From the NCBI RefSeq assembly GCF_001417775.1, contig NZ_BBZJ01000013.1, positions 62,001 to 126,000 on the forward strand: 64,000 nucleotides of DNA. The letters are read 5' to 3'. Below, in pieces: positions 44,104 through 52,456 of this stretch; position 1 is the first letter of the stretch; each line of letters opens with the position of its first letter. The stretch is from Streptomyces sp. TP-A0356 (GTDB lineage Bacteria; Actinomycetota; Actinomycetes; Streptomycetales; Streptomycetaceae). The translations under genes and the position numbers were made by a program. Under the pieces are notes generated by a model. The model made no database searches. It was not told where the DNA came from and saw only the letters and a program-made list of their open reading frames with translations.

Positions 44104-45177
44104 TCAGGCCAGGGCAGCCACGGGGATCCGCCGGAAGGTGATCGTCTCGTAGGCGTTGCGGTCGCCCGTCTCGTAGAGCAGGCCGACGGTGGCGGCGTCG
44201 ACACGGACGAGGTCGGAGTAGGCCGCGGGCAGGTCGTCGACGGTGTGCGCGGGCCGCCAGGTGGCACCGGCGTCGGTGGAGACGCGCACGCTCATCCGGA
44301 TCCGGGCGGCGGGGTCGGCGGGGCCGGAGAACAGGAGCAGGTCGGGGTCGCGGAGCTGGAGGACGCTCGCCTGGCAGATGGGCGCGAGGAGACCGGCCTG
44401 CGGGCGGAACGGCTCCACCAGGGTGCGGCCACCGTCCCCGGAGTGGGCGTCGGCGCGGTTGCCGGGCGCCGGGGAGTCGTTGCGCGTGTTGAAGTAGACG
44501 CGTCCGTCGGGGAGTTCGGTGGCCGTCGTCTCGTTGACGTTGATGTATCCGTCGGTGTTCTCGTCGAGGTAGCCGAGGTACCAGCTCTCGCCGCGGTCGT
44601 CGCTGAGCAGGCAGTGGCCGGCGTTGTACCTGCCCTCCGTGCCGGCGTCGGTGCCTTCGGGCGGGAGGGAGTGGTTGGCGGGGACGACGACACGTCCCGT
44701 GGTGAGCTGGACGGCGTGGCCCGGTGTGGTCGCGTACCACCGCCAGTCCTCCCTCTTCACCCGCCGGGTGATCTCGCGCGGGCCGGACCAGCTCAGCCCG
44801 TCGTCGTCGCTGTGCTGCACCCAGACGCGGCGCCCGTCGGCGGGCTTGACCCGGCCGCGCCGGATGGCGTCCTCGCTCGCGCGGGCCGCCGCGCGGACGT
44901 GGACGAGGAGGATGCGGCCGGTGTCGAGGACGACGGGCGCGGGGTTGCCGGCGAGGTGGCCGCCGTTGCGGGCGACGGCCCGGAGGGGCCCCCAGGTGTG
45001 GCCGCCGTCCGTGGACCGCTTCAGCACGATGTCGATGTTCCCGTGGTCGGCGGCGGAGGTCACCCGTCCCTCGCAGAAGGCGAGCAGGGTGCCGACGCCG
45101 GTGGCGACGACGGCGGGGATCCGGTAACTGGCGTAGCCCTCGCGGCCCGCGCGGAAGGGAACGGTGACTTCGGTCAT
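44104..45177 (-). CDS. Sialidase (GH33)-like six-bladed beta-propeller protein
   Basis: Protein of 357 residues with no signal peptide, so probably cytoplasmic. The sialidase fold is shown by the FRIP-like motif ASYRIPAVV (about 16-24) and four Asp-boxes: STDGGHTWG, SDDDGLSWS, SDDRGESWY and STDAGATWR. Other marks are the Arg-triad candidates NIDIVLKRS and the late YSDLVRVD segment. ATG 45177 has GAGGAG 6 bases upstream. The substrate could be sialic acid or another sugar acid; family-level call. Confidence 0.85.
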   Translation of the reverse strand: MTEVTVPFRAGREGYASYRIPAVVATGVGTLLAFCEGRVTSAADHGNIDIVLKRSTDGGHTWGPLRAVARNGGHLAGNPAPVVLDTGRILLVHVRAAARASEDAIRRGRVKPADGRRVWVQHSDDDGLSWSGPREITRRVKREDWRWYATTPGHAVQLTTGRVVVPANHSLPPEGTDAGTEGRYNAGHCLLSDDRGESWYLGYLDENTDGYINVNETTATELPDGRVYFNTRNDSPAPGNRADAHSGDGGRTLVEPFRPQAGLLAPICQASVLQLRDPDLLLFSGPADPAARIRMSVRVSTDAGATWRPAHTVDDLPAAYSDLVRVDAATVGLLYETGDRNAYETITFRRIPVAALA

Positions 45178-45312
45178 GAAGGCTCCTCGGACGGGCCGGC
45201 TGTGATGCGTGATGCGGCTCCTGTGACCACTGGTCCGGCTCTTTGCCCGGGTTGGACGAATTCGCGGTGAACTCGGGGTCACGAGTGGCCGATTGCGGCA
45301 GGATGCCCTCGT

Positions 45313-45915
45313 ATGGACGCCGTACGGGTCGCGTTGCTGCGCGAAGTGCTTGCCGGGACGGAGTGGCTGGGCGCCACACGACGGTTCGCGGGGACGCTGC
45401 GGGGGTCCGTGGTGTCGCACGGGGGCGGGCTGCTCCTTGTGGGCACGCAGGAGTACGAGCCGTGGCATCTGGCGGCGCATCTGGTCGACGAGGCGGCCTG
45501 GTCGGGAACGCCGGAGCTGTCCCCGACGCTGGTGCGGCACGGGGCGCGGGCGGCGGATCCGGCGCATCTGGCGGTGGGGCTCGGACGGCTGTCGGCGGCG
45601 CGGCGCGGGGAGACGCTGCTGGTGGTGTCGCCCGCCGCGCCGGGGGCCGGGCTGCTGGAGCGGGTCCATGACGCGCGGCGGTCCGGGGCGACGGTGCTGG
45701 CACTGGATGCCGGGGACCGCGACCTGGCGGCCATGGCGCACGAGTCGCTGACGGTCCCCGAGGAGACGGACCTCGACCTGGACACGGTGCAGCACCTGGT
45801 GAGCGCGGCGGCCGGCGAGAACGCGCTGCCGACCCCCCGGGGGCGCCGGCGCTTCTGGGACCGGCTGTCACGCCTCGCCGACCAGCTGACGTCACCGCCG
45901 CCGGCGCGGTGGTAG
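45313..45915 (+). CDS. Conserved hypothetical protein
   Basis: Soluble protein of 200 residues, no signal peptide. It has an alternating alpha/beta pattern with hydrophobic strands GGLLLVGTQEYEPWHLAAHL (about 39-58), TLLVVSPAAPGAGLLERV (about 100-117) and GATVLALDAG (about 123-132), which suggests a Rossmann-like or SIS-like fold. A basic C-terminal tail follows. No family recognised with certainty. The ATG at 45313 has AGGA 8 bases upstream. Divergent from the sialidase-like gene. Confidence 0.75.
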   Translation: MDAVRVALLREVLAGTEWLGATRRFAGTLRGSVVSHGGGLLLVGTQEYEPWHLAAHLVDEAAWSGTPELSPTLVRHGARAADPAHLAVGLGRLSAARRGETLLVVSPAAPGAGLLERVHDARRSGATVLALDAGDRDLAAMAHESLTVPEETDLDLDTVQHLVSAAAGENALPTPRGRRRFWDRLSRLADQLTSPPPARW

Positions 45916-45980
45916 GCCCGGCGGGAACCGGGTGCCCGGGGCACCGGGTCGGCCGAGCACGGCCCGTTGGCGCCGCGCCC

Positions 45981-46077
45981 CGGGCTCGTTCCCTGGGCTC
46001 GTTCCCTGGGCTCGTGCCCTGGGCTCGTGCCTGGGCTCGTGCCCTGGGCTCGTGCCCTGGGCTCGTGCCTGGGCTCG
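45981..46077. repeat. Second minisatellite: eight units of 12-13 bp
   Basis: Units of the form TGGGCTCGTGCCC or TGGGCTCGTTCCC, with two 12-bp versions, run head to tail. They lie in the 452-bp gene-free stretch 45916-46367 between two convergent genes. Nothing else was recognised in that stretch. Confidence 0.93.
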
Positions 46078-46367
46078 CGTCGGCCGCCAACGCACGAGGC
46101 CGCGAAGCGGTCGCCGGGGCACGGGGTCGCGGTCGCCTGGCGGCGTGCTGGGCAGGTCCGTTTCGGTGGCATGCCGTGTGACGAGGCGTCCGCATGTCGG
46201 TCCGGTCGGGCCAGACCACCGGCCGTGCGCAGCGGGCCGCGGGTCGCCACGCCCGGCCGGACGAGCACGCGATACGGCTCAGGGCACTGCGGGAGGGAAC
46301 GGGCTGAGGGGCGGGGTGATCGTCGCCGCGCCGCGCCGCCGGAACGGCCCGCCCCGCGATCCCCCGC

Positions 46368-46598
46368 TCAGTCGTCCTCCGGCTGCCCCTCGGGGGCGTC
46401 GTGCCAGCGGGGGTCCGTCTCCCACTCCAGGTTCCGCTCGCGTGCGATCTCCATCGCGCGCTGCGCCTCCTCACGGGACGCGTACGGCCCGAAGCGGTCC
46501 TTTCCCGGGCACTCGGGCCCTTCCTCGACCTTGTGGTGGTCCAGGCAGTAGTACCACTCGCCCGGTTTCCCGACCGTCCGCCTCTTGAACAGCGCCAT
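46368..46598 (-). CDS. Small conserved Streptomyces protein
   Basis: Soluble protein of 76 residues. The ATG at 46598 has AAAGGAG 8 bases upstream. It contains [20 protein letters not shown], in which two Cys and two His could bind a metal ion, followed by [19 protein letters not shown], a pattern like the end of SPOR or related small domains, and an acidic tail. It is divergent from map across 61 bp. Function unknown. Confidence 0.75.
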   Translation of the reverse strand: MALFKRRTVGKPGEWYYCLDHHKVEEGPECPGKDRFGPYASREEAQRAMEIARERNLEWETDPRWHDAPEGQPEDD

Positions 46599-46659
46599 CG
46601 CAGGAGCTCCTTTCACCAGGGCCCATGTTCCCGTACACCCGCTGGATAGACTCGTCGGC

Positions 46660-47517
46660 ATGTCTGGCCAGTCGCTGCTCGTACCAGGAGAGCTCTCTCC
46701 CACCCGTTCCGTACCCGGAAACATCCGCCGCCCCGAGTACGTCGGCAAACCCGCGCCGACCCCGTACTCCGGACCCGAGGTGCAGAACCCCGAGACGATC
46801 GAGGCGATGCGCGTCGCCGGGCGGATCGCGGCGCGGGCGATGGCGGAGGCCGCGAAGATCATCGCGCCGGGTGTCACGACGGACGAGCTGGACCGGGTCG
46901 CGCACGAGTACATGTGCGACCACGGCGCCTATCCGTCGACCCTGGGCTACCGCGGCTTCCCCAAGTCGCTGTGCACCTCGGTCAACGAGGTCATCTGCCA
47001 CGGCATCCCGGACTCCACGGTCCTGCGGGACGGCGACATCATCAACCTGGACGTGACGGCGTACATCGGCGGAGTCCACGGCGACAACAACGCGACGTAC
47101 CTCGTCGGGGACGTGGACGACGAGTCCCGGCTGCTCGTCGAGCGCACCCGTGAGGCCCTCGACCGCGCGATCAGGGCCGTCAGGGCCGGCCGCCAGATCA
47201 ACGTCATCGGTCGGGTCATCGAGTCGTACGCGAAGCGGTTCGGGTACGGCGTCGTGCGCGACTTCACCGGGCACGGGATCAACTCGTCGTTCCACTCCGG
47301 GCTGATCGTCCCGCACTACGACAGCCCGCACGCGACCACCGTGATGCGGCCGGGCATGACCTTCACCATCGAGCCCATGCTCACGCTCGGCACATACGAG
47401 TACGACATGTGGGACGACGGCTGGACCGTGGTGACCAAGGACCGCAAGCGGACCGCCCAGTTCGAGCACACGCTGGTCGTGACCGACACCGGCGCGGAGA
47501 TCCTGACCCTGCCGTAG
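46660..47517 (+). CDS. map: Type I methionine aminopeptidase
   Basis: Cytoplasmic metalloprotease of 285 residues that removes the initiator Met from new proteins. It has an N-terminal extension of about 40 residues ([19 protein letters not shown]), as in the longer actinobacterial MetAP. Metal ligands are visible: Asp in [18 protein letters not shown] (two Asp, about 130 and 141), His in [11 protein letters not shown] (about 205), Glu in FTIEPML (about 237) and Glu in QFEHTLVV (about 268). The ATG at 46660 has no ribosome site, but TAGACT lies 7 bases upstream, fitting a leaderless message. Its stop lies within a 26-bp tandem duplication, followed by a terminator. Confidence 0.94.
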   Translation: MSGQSLLVPGELSPTRSVPGNIRRPEYVGKPAPTPYSGPEVQNPETIEAMRVAGRIAARAMAEAAKIIAPGVTTDELDRVAHEYMCDHGAYPSTLGYRGFPKSLCTSVNEVICHGIPDSTVLRDGDIINLDVTAYIGGVHGDNNATYLVGDVDDESRLLVERTREALDRAIRAVRAGRQINVIGRVIESYAKRFGYGVVRDFTGHGINSSFHSGLIVPHYDSPHATTVMRPGMTFTIEPMLTLGTYEYDMWDDGWTVVTKDRKRTAQFEHTLVVTDTGAEILTLP

Positions 47518-47564
47518 CGCCTGGCACGACCGCGCGCACGTAGCGCCTGGCACGACCGCGCGCA
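47513..47564. repeat. Exact 26-bp tandem duplication over the map stop codon
   Basis: Bases 47513-47538 and 47539-47564 are identical. The first copy includes the TAG stop of map, so the protein is unchanged. It is a further short tandem duplication in this window, besides the 80-bp one. Confidence 0.97.
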
Positions 47565-47571
47565 CCACGGC

Positions 47572-47602
47572 AAGCCCGCCCTGTCCCCGGGGCGGGCTTT
47601 TC
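47572..47602 (+). terminator. Rho-independent terminator after map
   Basis: AAGCCCGCCC, loop TGTCCCC and GGGGCGGGCTTTT: a stem of 9-10 pairs followed by four T. Confidence 0.9.
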
Positions 47603-47627
47603 CATGGGCCGATCCCGTGATCCGGGG

Positions 47628-47652
47628 TAGAATTTTACCGACAGGGTGTCGG
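47628..47652 (+). promoter_or_regulatory. Heme oxygenase promoter with palindromes
   Basis: TAGAAT (47628-47633) is a good -10 box and sits in the near-palindrome GGTAGAATTTTACC. Directly after it lies the perfect palindrome CCGACA-GGG-TGTCGG (47638-47652), 21-35 bp before the heme oxygenase ATG. A repressor bound there would cover the transcription start. It does not match the usual actinobacterial iron box. Confidence 0.55.
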
Positions 47653-47672
47653 CAACCGCCCCGGGAGGCCGC

Positions 47673-48341
47673 ATGAACACGCCGGACACGACCAGCACGG
47701 CGCTCTCGGCGCTCATCCGCACCGCGTCACAGGAGCAGCACCGGGAGGCGAACACCTCGACGTTCATCACGGACCTGCTCGGCGGCAGACTGGGCGTCGA
47801 GGCGTACACGCGCTACACCGAGCAGCTGTGGTTCCTGTACGAGGCCCTGGAGTCCGGCGCCGAGCGGCTGGCCGCCGACCCGGTGGCCGGGCCCTTCGTA
47901 CGGCCGGAGCTGTTCCGGCTGGGCGCGCTGGAGCGGGACCTCGCGCACCTGCGGGAGCCCGGCCGGCGGGCGGACCTGACGGCGCTGCCCGCGACACGGA
48001 GGTACGCGGCCCGGGTCCGGGAGTGCGCCGAGCGGTGGCCCGCCGGGTACGTCGCCCACCACTACACGCGTTACCTGGGCGACCTGTCCGGCGGCCAGAT
48101 CATCCGCGACAGGGCCGAGAAGACGTGGGGCTTCGCCCGGAAGGGCGACGGAGTGCGGTTCTATGTGTTCGAAGGGGTCGCCAACCCGGCGGCGTTCAAG
48201 AGGAGTTACCGGGAACTGCTGGACGCGATGCCCGTGGACGACCTGGAGAAGCAGCGCGTCGTGGCGGAGTGCAAGATGGCGTACCTGCTCAACATCGAGG
48301 TCTTCCGGGCCCTGGGCGAGGAGTTCCCGCTGAGCGCCTAG
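47673..48341 (+). CDS. Heme oxygenase (biliverdin-producing)
   Basis: All-helical enzyme of 222 residues that opens heme to biliverdin, CO and Fe2+, used for iron recovery. The ATG at 47673 has GGGAGG 5 bases upstream. The axial His is in TASQEQHREANTS (about residue 24); the distal helix has YLGDLSGGQIIRD (about 135-147) with the flexible Gly pair. The tail EKQRVVAECKMAYLLNIEVF is typical. It has its own promoter with a palindrome. Close to an iron-permease remnant at 49111-49296, which suggests an iron-related neighbourhood that has been partly lost. Confidence 0.93.
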   Translation: MNTPDTTSTALSALIRTASQEQHREANTSTFITDLLGGRLGVEAYTRYTEQLWFLYEALESGAERLAADPVAGPFVRPELFRLGALERDLAHLREPGRRADLTALPATRRYAARVRECAERWPAGYVAHHYTRYLGDLSGGQIIRDRAEKTWGFARKGDGVRFYVFEGVANPAAFKRSYRELLDAMPVDDLEKQRVVAECKMAYLLNIEVFRALGEEFPLSA

Positions 48342-48387
48342 CCCAGGGCCCTCGGCGTCGCACGGAGATCCGCCGGAAGCGCCCTGC

Positions 48388-49032
48388 CTACCGCTCCAGG
48401 AACACCCGTCCCCCCACCTCCACCCACCCCTCCGGCTGCGGTGCCGTGAGGATCTGTGAGCCCGCGCCCTGGGTGATGTTCAGCGCGCGGCCCAGCCGGG
48501 CCGTGAGCAGCAGCGCCGCCGCGCCCGTCGCCTCGTCCTCGTCGATGCCGTCGCCCCGGCCGGGGAAGCCCCGCGCGCGGACGCGGCCCGCCGCCTCGTC
48601 CTCCCACGCCCAGGCATAGATCCACTCTCCCGGCGGCGGCACCTCCAGGGCATCGACCTCGGCGGCCGTCGTGCACTGCCGCAGCGTGCGCGGCGGCGCC
48701 CACTCGGGGCGGGCCTCGATCCAGCTGAACTCGCCGTCCAGGCGCGCGCCCACCACCCCGGCCGGTGTGATGAGTTCGGGCACGTCGAGCAGCCAGGCCG
48801 TGCCCACGCAGGGGTGCCCGGCGAACGGCAGTCGCAGGGTGGGCGTGTAGATGTCGATGACACCGCGCTCGGGGTCGTCGACGAACACCGTCTCGCTGAA
48901 GCCGAGCTTCGCGGCGAACGCCTGCCGGTCGTCCGGCTCCGGGATCGCCGAGCCGTCGCGGACGACGCCGAGTTCGTTGCCGTATCCGCCGCTGGGTCCG
49001 CAGAAGACGCGGAGCACGTCGTAGTCAGTCAC
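48388..49032 (-). CDS. PhzF-family isomerase/epimerase
   Basis: Protein of 214 residues with the PhzF fold (diaminopimelate-epimerase-like). Seen: the family start DYDVLRVFCGPSGGYGNELGVV, in place of the more usual GNP, LRLPFAGHPCVGTAWLL (about 69-85, GHP motif) and GIDEDEATGAAALLL (about 160-174). It is shorter than most PhzF (around 280-300), with a reduced middle. The start GTG 49032 lacks a ribosome site; TTCAAT just upstream could be a leaderless -10. The substrate is unknown. Convergent with heme oxygenase. Confidence 0.82.
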   Translation of the reverse strand: MTDYDVLRVFCGPSGGYGNELGVVRDGSAIPEPDDRQAFAAKLGFSETVFVDDPERGVIDIYTPTLRLPFAGHPCVGTAWLLDVPELITPAGVVGARLDGEFSWIEARPEWAPPRTLRQCTTAAEVDALEVPPPGEWIYAWAWEDEAAGRVRARGFPGRGDGIDEDEATGAAALLLTARLGRALNITQGAGSQILTAPQPEGWVEVGGRVFLER

Positions 49033-49110
49033 CGGGGAATTGAAACATCGAGGCCTCCGCCGGCGCCTGCCCGGCGGGCGCGCCGCTCCAGGAGGCCGGC
49101 TGGGTCCCGG

Positions 49111-49296
49111 GTCCTCAAGGGCGTGTTCAACTTCCAGCCCGTCCCGACGGTCCTTCAGATCACGGTGTGGGCTCTGTACCTGGTCCCCGCACTCGCGCAG
49201 TTCCTCGTCCCGGTAGGGTTCGCCTCCGGGAAGGGGAAGGTGAAGGTCACTGATGAGCAGGGATCGCGGGGATCGCAGCCCTCGAACGCGGCGTGA
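49111..49296 (+). pseudogene. Remnant of an EfeU/FTR1 iron permease, C-terminus only
   Basis: The frame reads VLKGVFNFQPVPTVLQITVW, then ALYLVPALAQFLVPVGFASG and a Lys-rich tail to the stop at 49294-49296. This is the last helix and tail expected of an FTR1/EfeU high-affinity iron permease (FxxQPxPTVLQ, WxxYLVPV). Nothing upstream encodes the remaining six helices; the sequence before 49111 is unrelated and not in a coherent frame. So about 85-90 percent of the gene is missing. The lipoprotein gene at 49253 starts inside its tail. The call rests on motif recognition alone. Confidence 0.6.
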
Positions 49297-50254
49297 CGTG
49301 GGCCGGTTCGCCCTGGCAACGGCGGCGGCGACCGTTCTGTCCATGACGGCGAGCGGCTGCGTCGTGGTGCACGGCGAACGGGAGATCGTGCCGACGGCGA
49401 CTCGGGCCGAGGCCGCCCGCGCGCTGAAGGACTTCACCGCCGCCTACAACAAGGCGGACAAGGCGTACGACCGCTCCCTGGACGCGGACCGGGTCACCGG
49501 CGCGCTCGCCGACATCGACGGCGGCAAGCTGGAGGCGGGCCACAAGAACAACCCGGGTGGCAACCCCAGTCATGTCCCGCTGACGCTGACGAACGCGAAG
49601 TTCACCATCCCCGAGAAGGCGGGCTGGCCGCGCTGGTTCCTCGCCGACACCCGCGCCAACAAGGGCAGCGCGGACGCCCATTGGCTCCTCCTGTTCACCC
49701 GCTCCGACCCGGGCAGGGTGTGGGCGGTGTCGTATCTGACGATCCTCGCGGCCGGCGACGTCCCCACGTTCAAGAAGGACGAGAACGGCTGGGCGGAGCC
49801 CGTCACCGCGGACGACGCCGCGCTCGCCGTGCCGCCGCGCGGCCTCGGTCCGGCCTACGTCACGTATCTGAAGAGCGGCGGGGACACCTTCGCGCCCGGG
49901 CCGCACACCTCCCAGTGGCGGAACGCCCGCCTGAAGAACGCGAGCAGGCCGGGCCTTGCGCGGCAGTACATCGACGAGCCGCTGACGGGCGGCGGCTACG
50001 CTCCGGTGGGGCTGCGCACCGCCGACGGCGGCGCGCTGGTGTTCTTCGCCACGCACCGCTACGAGCGGCAGACGGTCGCGAAGGGCGTGAACATCGACGT
50101 CACCGACCCGAACATCAAGGCCCTGCTGACCGGCGAGGTCAAGCAGTCCCTGACGCTGGAGTTCGTCTCCAACCAGGCGGTGCTGGACCCGGCGAAGGGC
50201 CAGGTGAAGTTCCTGAGCCGGGTGGAGGGGCTGACCGGGGCGAAGGGGGACTAG
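49253..50254 (+). CDS. Putative secreted lipoprotein
   Basis: Lipoprotein of 333 residues. The ATG at 49253 has GAAGG 6-7 bases upstream, inside the tail of the EfeU remnant. The signal (RRDVGRFALATAAATVLSM) ends in the lipobox TASGC with Cys about 36. The mature part begins AARALKDFTAAYNKADKAYD and has a two-lobe alpha/beta pattern without recognised catalytic motifs (DAHWLLLFTRSDPGRVWAV, GGALVFFATHRYERQTV). Resembles conserved Streptomyces lipoproteins of unknown function. It is convergent with the Prim-Pol gene. Confidence 0.8.
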   Translation: MSRDRGDRSPRTRRDVGRFALATAAATVLSMTASGCVVVHGEREIVPTATRAEAARALKDFTAAYNKADKAYDRSLDADRVTGALADIDGGKLEAGHKNNPGGNPSHVPLTLTNAKFTIPEKAGWPRWFLADTRANKGSADAHWLLLFTRSDPGRVWAVSYLTILAAGDVPTFKKDENGWAEPVTADDAALAVPPRGLGPAYVTYLKSGGDTFAPGPHTSQWRNARLKNASRPGLARQYIDEPLTGGGYAPVGLRTADGGALVFFATHRYERQTVAKGVNIDVTDPNIKALLTGEVKQSLTLEFVSNQAVLDPAKGQVKFLSRVEGLTGAKGD

Positions 50255-50275
50255 GGCCCTGGGCGGCCGTCGGGG

Positions 50276-51007
50276 TCAGCGCCGGTGGGGCCAGCCTGCG
50301 AGTTCGGGCTCGTCCCCGACGTACCGGGCGCACGCGTCGGTCAGCGACTCCAGCAGGCTGAGCGGATCCGGCAGCGGGTGTTCCGGGCCCCGTACCCAGG
50401 CGACGGCCAGGTCACCCGGCAGCTGCGCGGGCGGGACCAGCACGTAGGAGCCCCGGCAGTGCCAGCGCAGCCCGGGATGCTCGTCCATCGTCTCCGGGTG
50501 GCAGTCCAGCTCGCAGGGCCACCACTCGTCCTCGTCCTCGGGCGTACCGCGCGTCAGCGTGAAGAACAGCATGCGGCCGTCCCCGGTCATGGCGACCGGG
50601 CCCACCTCGACACCGGAGGCGAGCAGCCGCCGCAGGGCCTCCTCACCGGCGTCGCGCGGGACGTCCAGCACGTCGTGCACCATCCCGGTCGCGGTGATGA
50701 AGTTCGCCTGCGGCTGGTTGCGGGACCAGCGCTCGATCTGCGCCGGGTCCGTGGTGGACTGCGTCTGCCAGGCGAAGGAGACCGGATGACGGGCGGGCGT
50801 GGGACAGCCCACGCGGTCGCAGGAGCAGCGGTAGCCGACGGGATGCGCGGCGGGCGCGAGCGGCAGCCCGGCGGCGGCGGCAGCCAGCAGCATCGCCTCA
50901 CGGCCGCCGTCGCCGGCGTCATCCTTGAGACGGGCGGGACGACGTCCGCGCAGCCACTGGGAGATCCTGCCCTGCCCGCGCGCGCGGCGGCCGAACTCTG
51001 CGCTCAT
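50276..51007 (-). CDS. Bifunctional DNA primase/polymerase (Prim-Pol) domain protein
   Basis: Protein of 243 residues with the Prim-Pol N-terminal domain of archaeo-eukaryotic primase type. Seen: AMLLAAAAAGLPLAPAAHPV (family start), the Cys-rich insert YRCSCDRVGCPTPARHP (about 59-75), WSRNQPQANFITATG (about 94-108) and the DVLDVP strand, in which the usual catalytic DxD is altered (VHDVLDV). The C-terminal part has WHCRGSYVLVPPAQLPG. Free-standing copies are common in Streptomyces with unknown role. Whether it is still catalytic is open. Confidence 0.82.
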   Translation of the reverse strand: MSAEFGRRARGQGRISQWLRGRRPARLKDDAGDGGREAMLLAAAAAGLPLAPAAHPVGYRCSCDRVGCPTPARHPVSFAWQTQSTTDPAQIERWSRNQPQANFITATGMVHDVLDVPRDAGEEALRRLLASGVEVGPVAMTGDGRMLFFTLTRGTPEDEDEWWPCELDCHPETMDEHPGLRWHCRGSYVLVPPAQLPGDLAVAWVRGPEHPLPDPLSLLESLTDACARYVGDEPELAGWPHRR

Positions 51008-51386
51008 CTATCCCCTCGCCTCGCTGCTGTGGTGCCGGACAGCATGCCCTATGGTCCCACCATCCTGCGCCTCGGGTGGCCGGAGCCCGCATCCGGGGTG
51101 GCCGGGGCGATGCCGACCGGGGATCAACATCAGGAGTCATTACAGGATTTCATACGGTATGTCCGACCGGAAGGGTCAGCGGCGCGTCAGCCCCCGGAAG
51201 GGCGTGGTCGACGAGGATGTCCGTGTGCGGACGGGCCGGCGGGCCGGTGCGCCGCGGCCGGCGCCGGGTGAGCGGGGTGAGCGGTGGCAGGAGGAGGTTC
51301 GAGCAGGTGGGCGAGGAGCGCCGCGCCGAGCCGCGGGTTGACGAGGCCCCCGGTGACCAGGGCGCGGGGCGCCGGCCGGAGCCGGC
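51008..51386. other. Gene-poor stretch between Prim-Pol and Rsm22 genes
   Basis: No confident gene in these 379 bp. A rather A/T-rich segment at 51126-51165 with the palindrome CATAC-G-GTATG (51151-51161) is a likely promoter area for the minus-strand Prim-Pol gene. Next to the Rsm22 stop the minus strand reads ALVTGGLVNPRLGAALLAHL, which looks protein-like but has no start or family match and may be a remnant. Confidence 0.4.
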
Positions 51387-52397
51387 TCAGGCGCGCGTCT
51401 GGTCCTGGTCCGTGTCGGGCGGCGGCCAGGCGTCGCCCCAGTGCGCGTCGCGGGCGGCCCGGTAGAGCGGCCCGTGCCGTTTGGTCACCGTGTCGCGGTG
51501 CAGGGACTCGTCCGGGCCGCACAGGTCGAGGAGCACCTGGCCCTTGCGGATCTGCGGTTTGCGCACGACCCGGGAGGCGGCGGGCGCGACCGGGAAGCGC
51601 GCCGCGGCCACATAGCTGAACTTCTCGTCCTCGTACGCCAGCGACCCGCCCTTGACCTGCCGGTGCAGCGAGGAACGGCTGACCCGGGCGGAGAAGTGGC
51701 ACCAGTCCTCACCGGGGACGATGGGGCAGGCGGCGCTGTGCGGGCAGGGGGCCGCGATGCGGAAGCCGGCGCCGATCAGGCGGTCGCGGGCCTCGATGAC
51801 GCGGGCGTAGCCGTCCGGGGTGCCCGGTTCGACGATCACGACGGCCTGGGCGGCGGCGGCCGCTGCGTCCACGACGGCGGCGCGGCCGGCCTCGGTCAGT
51901 TCGCCGAGGACGTACGAGACGGTGACGAGATCCGTGCTCTCGATGGTGAGCGCCGATCCGATACGGGAGCGGTGCCACTCGGCGGCCTTCAGCGCCGGGT
52001 TGGCGGCGGCGATCTCCCGGCCCAGCGCGAGTGCGGGTTCGGCCCAGTCGAGCACGGTCACCGGGCGTGGGCCCTCCCAGGTGGCGCTGACGGCCCAGGT
52101 CGCCGCGCCGGTCCCGCCGCCGACGTCCACATGGCTCGCCGGGGTCCAGCCGGGCACCGCATCCGCGAACGCGTCCAGCGCCGCACACAGCGCCTCGAAC
52201 GTCGCCGGCATCCGGTACGCGGCGTAGGCCACCACGTCGGAGCGGTCCCGCAGCACCGGGGCGTCGGTCGGGGTCCGCCCCCGGTAGTTGGCGATCAGCC
52301 GGTCCACGGCCTGGGCGGCCTGCCTGGGGGGCAGCCCGTCGAGCAGCCCGGAGAGGGCGGCACGGAGGGTGTCGGCTGGGGAGACGGGGGCGTTCAC
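51387..52397 (-). CDS. Rsm22-like small-ribosomal-subunit methyltransferase
   Basis: SAM-dependent methyltransferase-like protein of 336 residues of the Rsm22 family. Motif I is HVDVGGGTGAATWAV (about 89-103); SYVLGELTEAGRAAVVDAAA (about 160) and VIVEPGTPDGYARVIEAR (about 186) follow the Rsm22 pattern. A Cys cluster CPHSAACPIVPGEDWCHFSA (about 213-232) could hold an iron-sulfur or zinc site, as in the family. Role in ribosome assembly is known for the mitochondrial protein; in actinobacteria it is inferred. The start ATG/GTG at 52397 begins MNAPVSPADTLRAAL. Confidence 0.85.
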   Translation of the reverse strand: MNAPVSPADTLRAALSGLLDGLPPRQAAQAVDRLIANYRGRTPTDAPVLRDRSDVVAYAAYRMPATFEALCAALDAFADAVPGWTPASHVDVGGGTGAATWAVSATWEGPRPVTVLDWAEPALALGREIAAANPALKAAEWHRSRIGSALTIESTDLVTVSYVLGELTEAGRAAVVDAAAAAAQAVVIVEPGTPDGYARVIEARDRLIGAGFRIAAPCPHSAACPIVPGEDWCHFSARVSRSSLHRQVKGGSLAYEDEKFSYVAAARFPVAPAASRVVRKPQIRKGQVLLDLCGPDESLHRDTVTKRHGPLYRAARDAHWGDAWPPPDTDQDQTRA

Positions 52398-52456
52398 GTG
52401 GCGATTCTAGGCGGCGGCCGGCCGGCGTGAGCAGCGCTCACCAACGAGACCACCAT

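Noticed and set aside
48814-49110. A longer gene joined to the EfeU-like tail
   Set aside because: The frame upstream of 49111 is antisense to the PhzF-like gene and has no membrane helices, so it is not the missing part of the permease.
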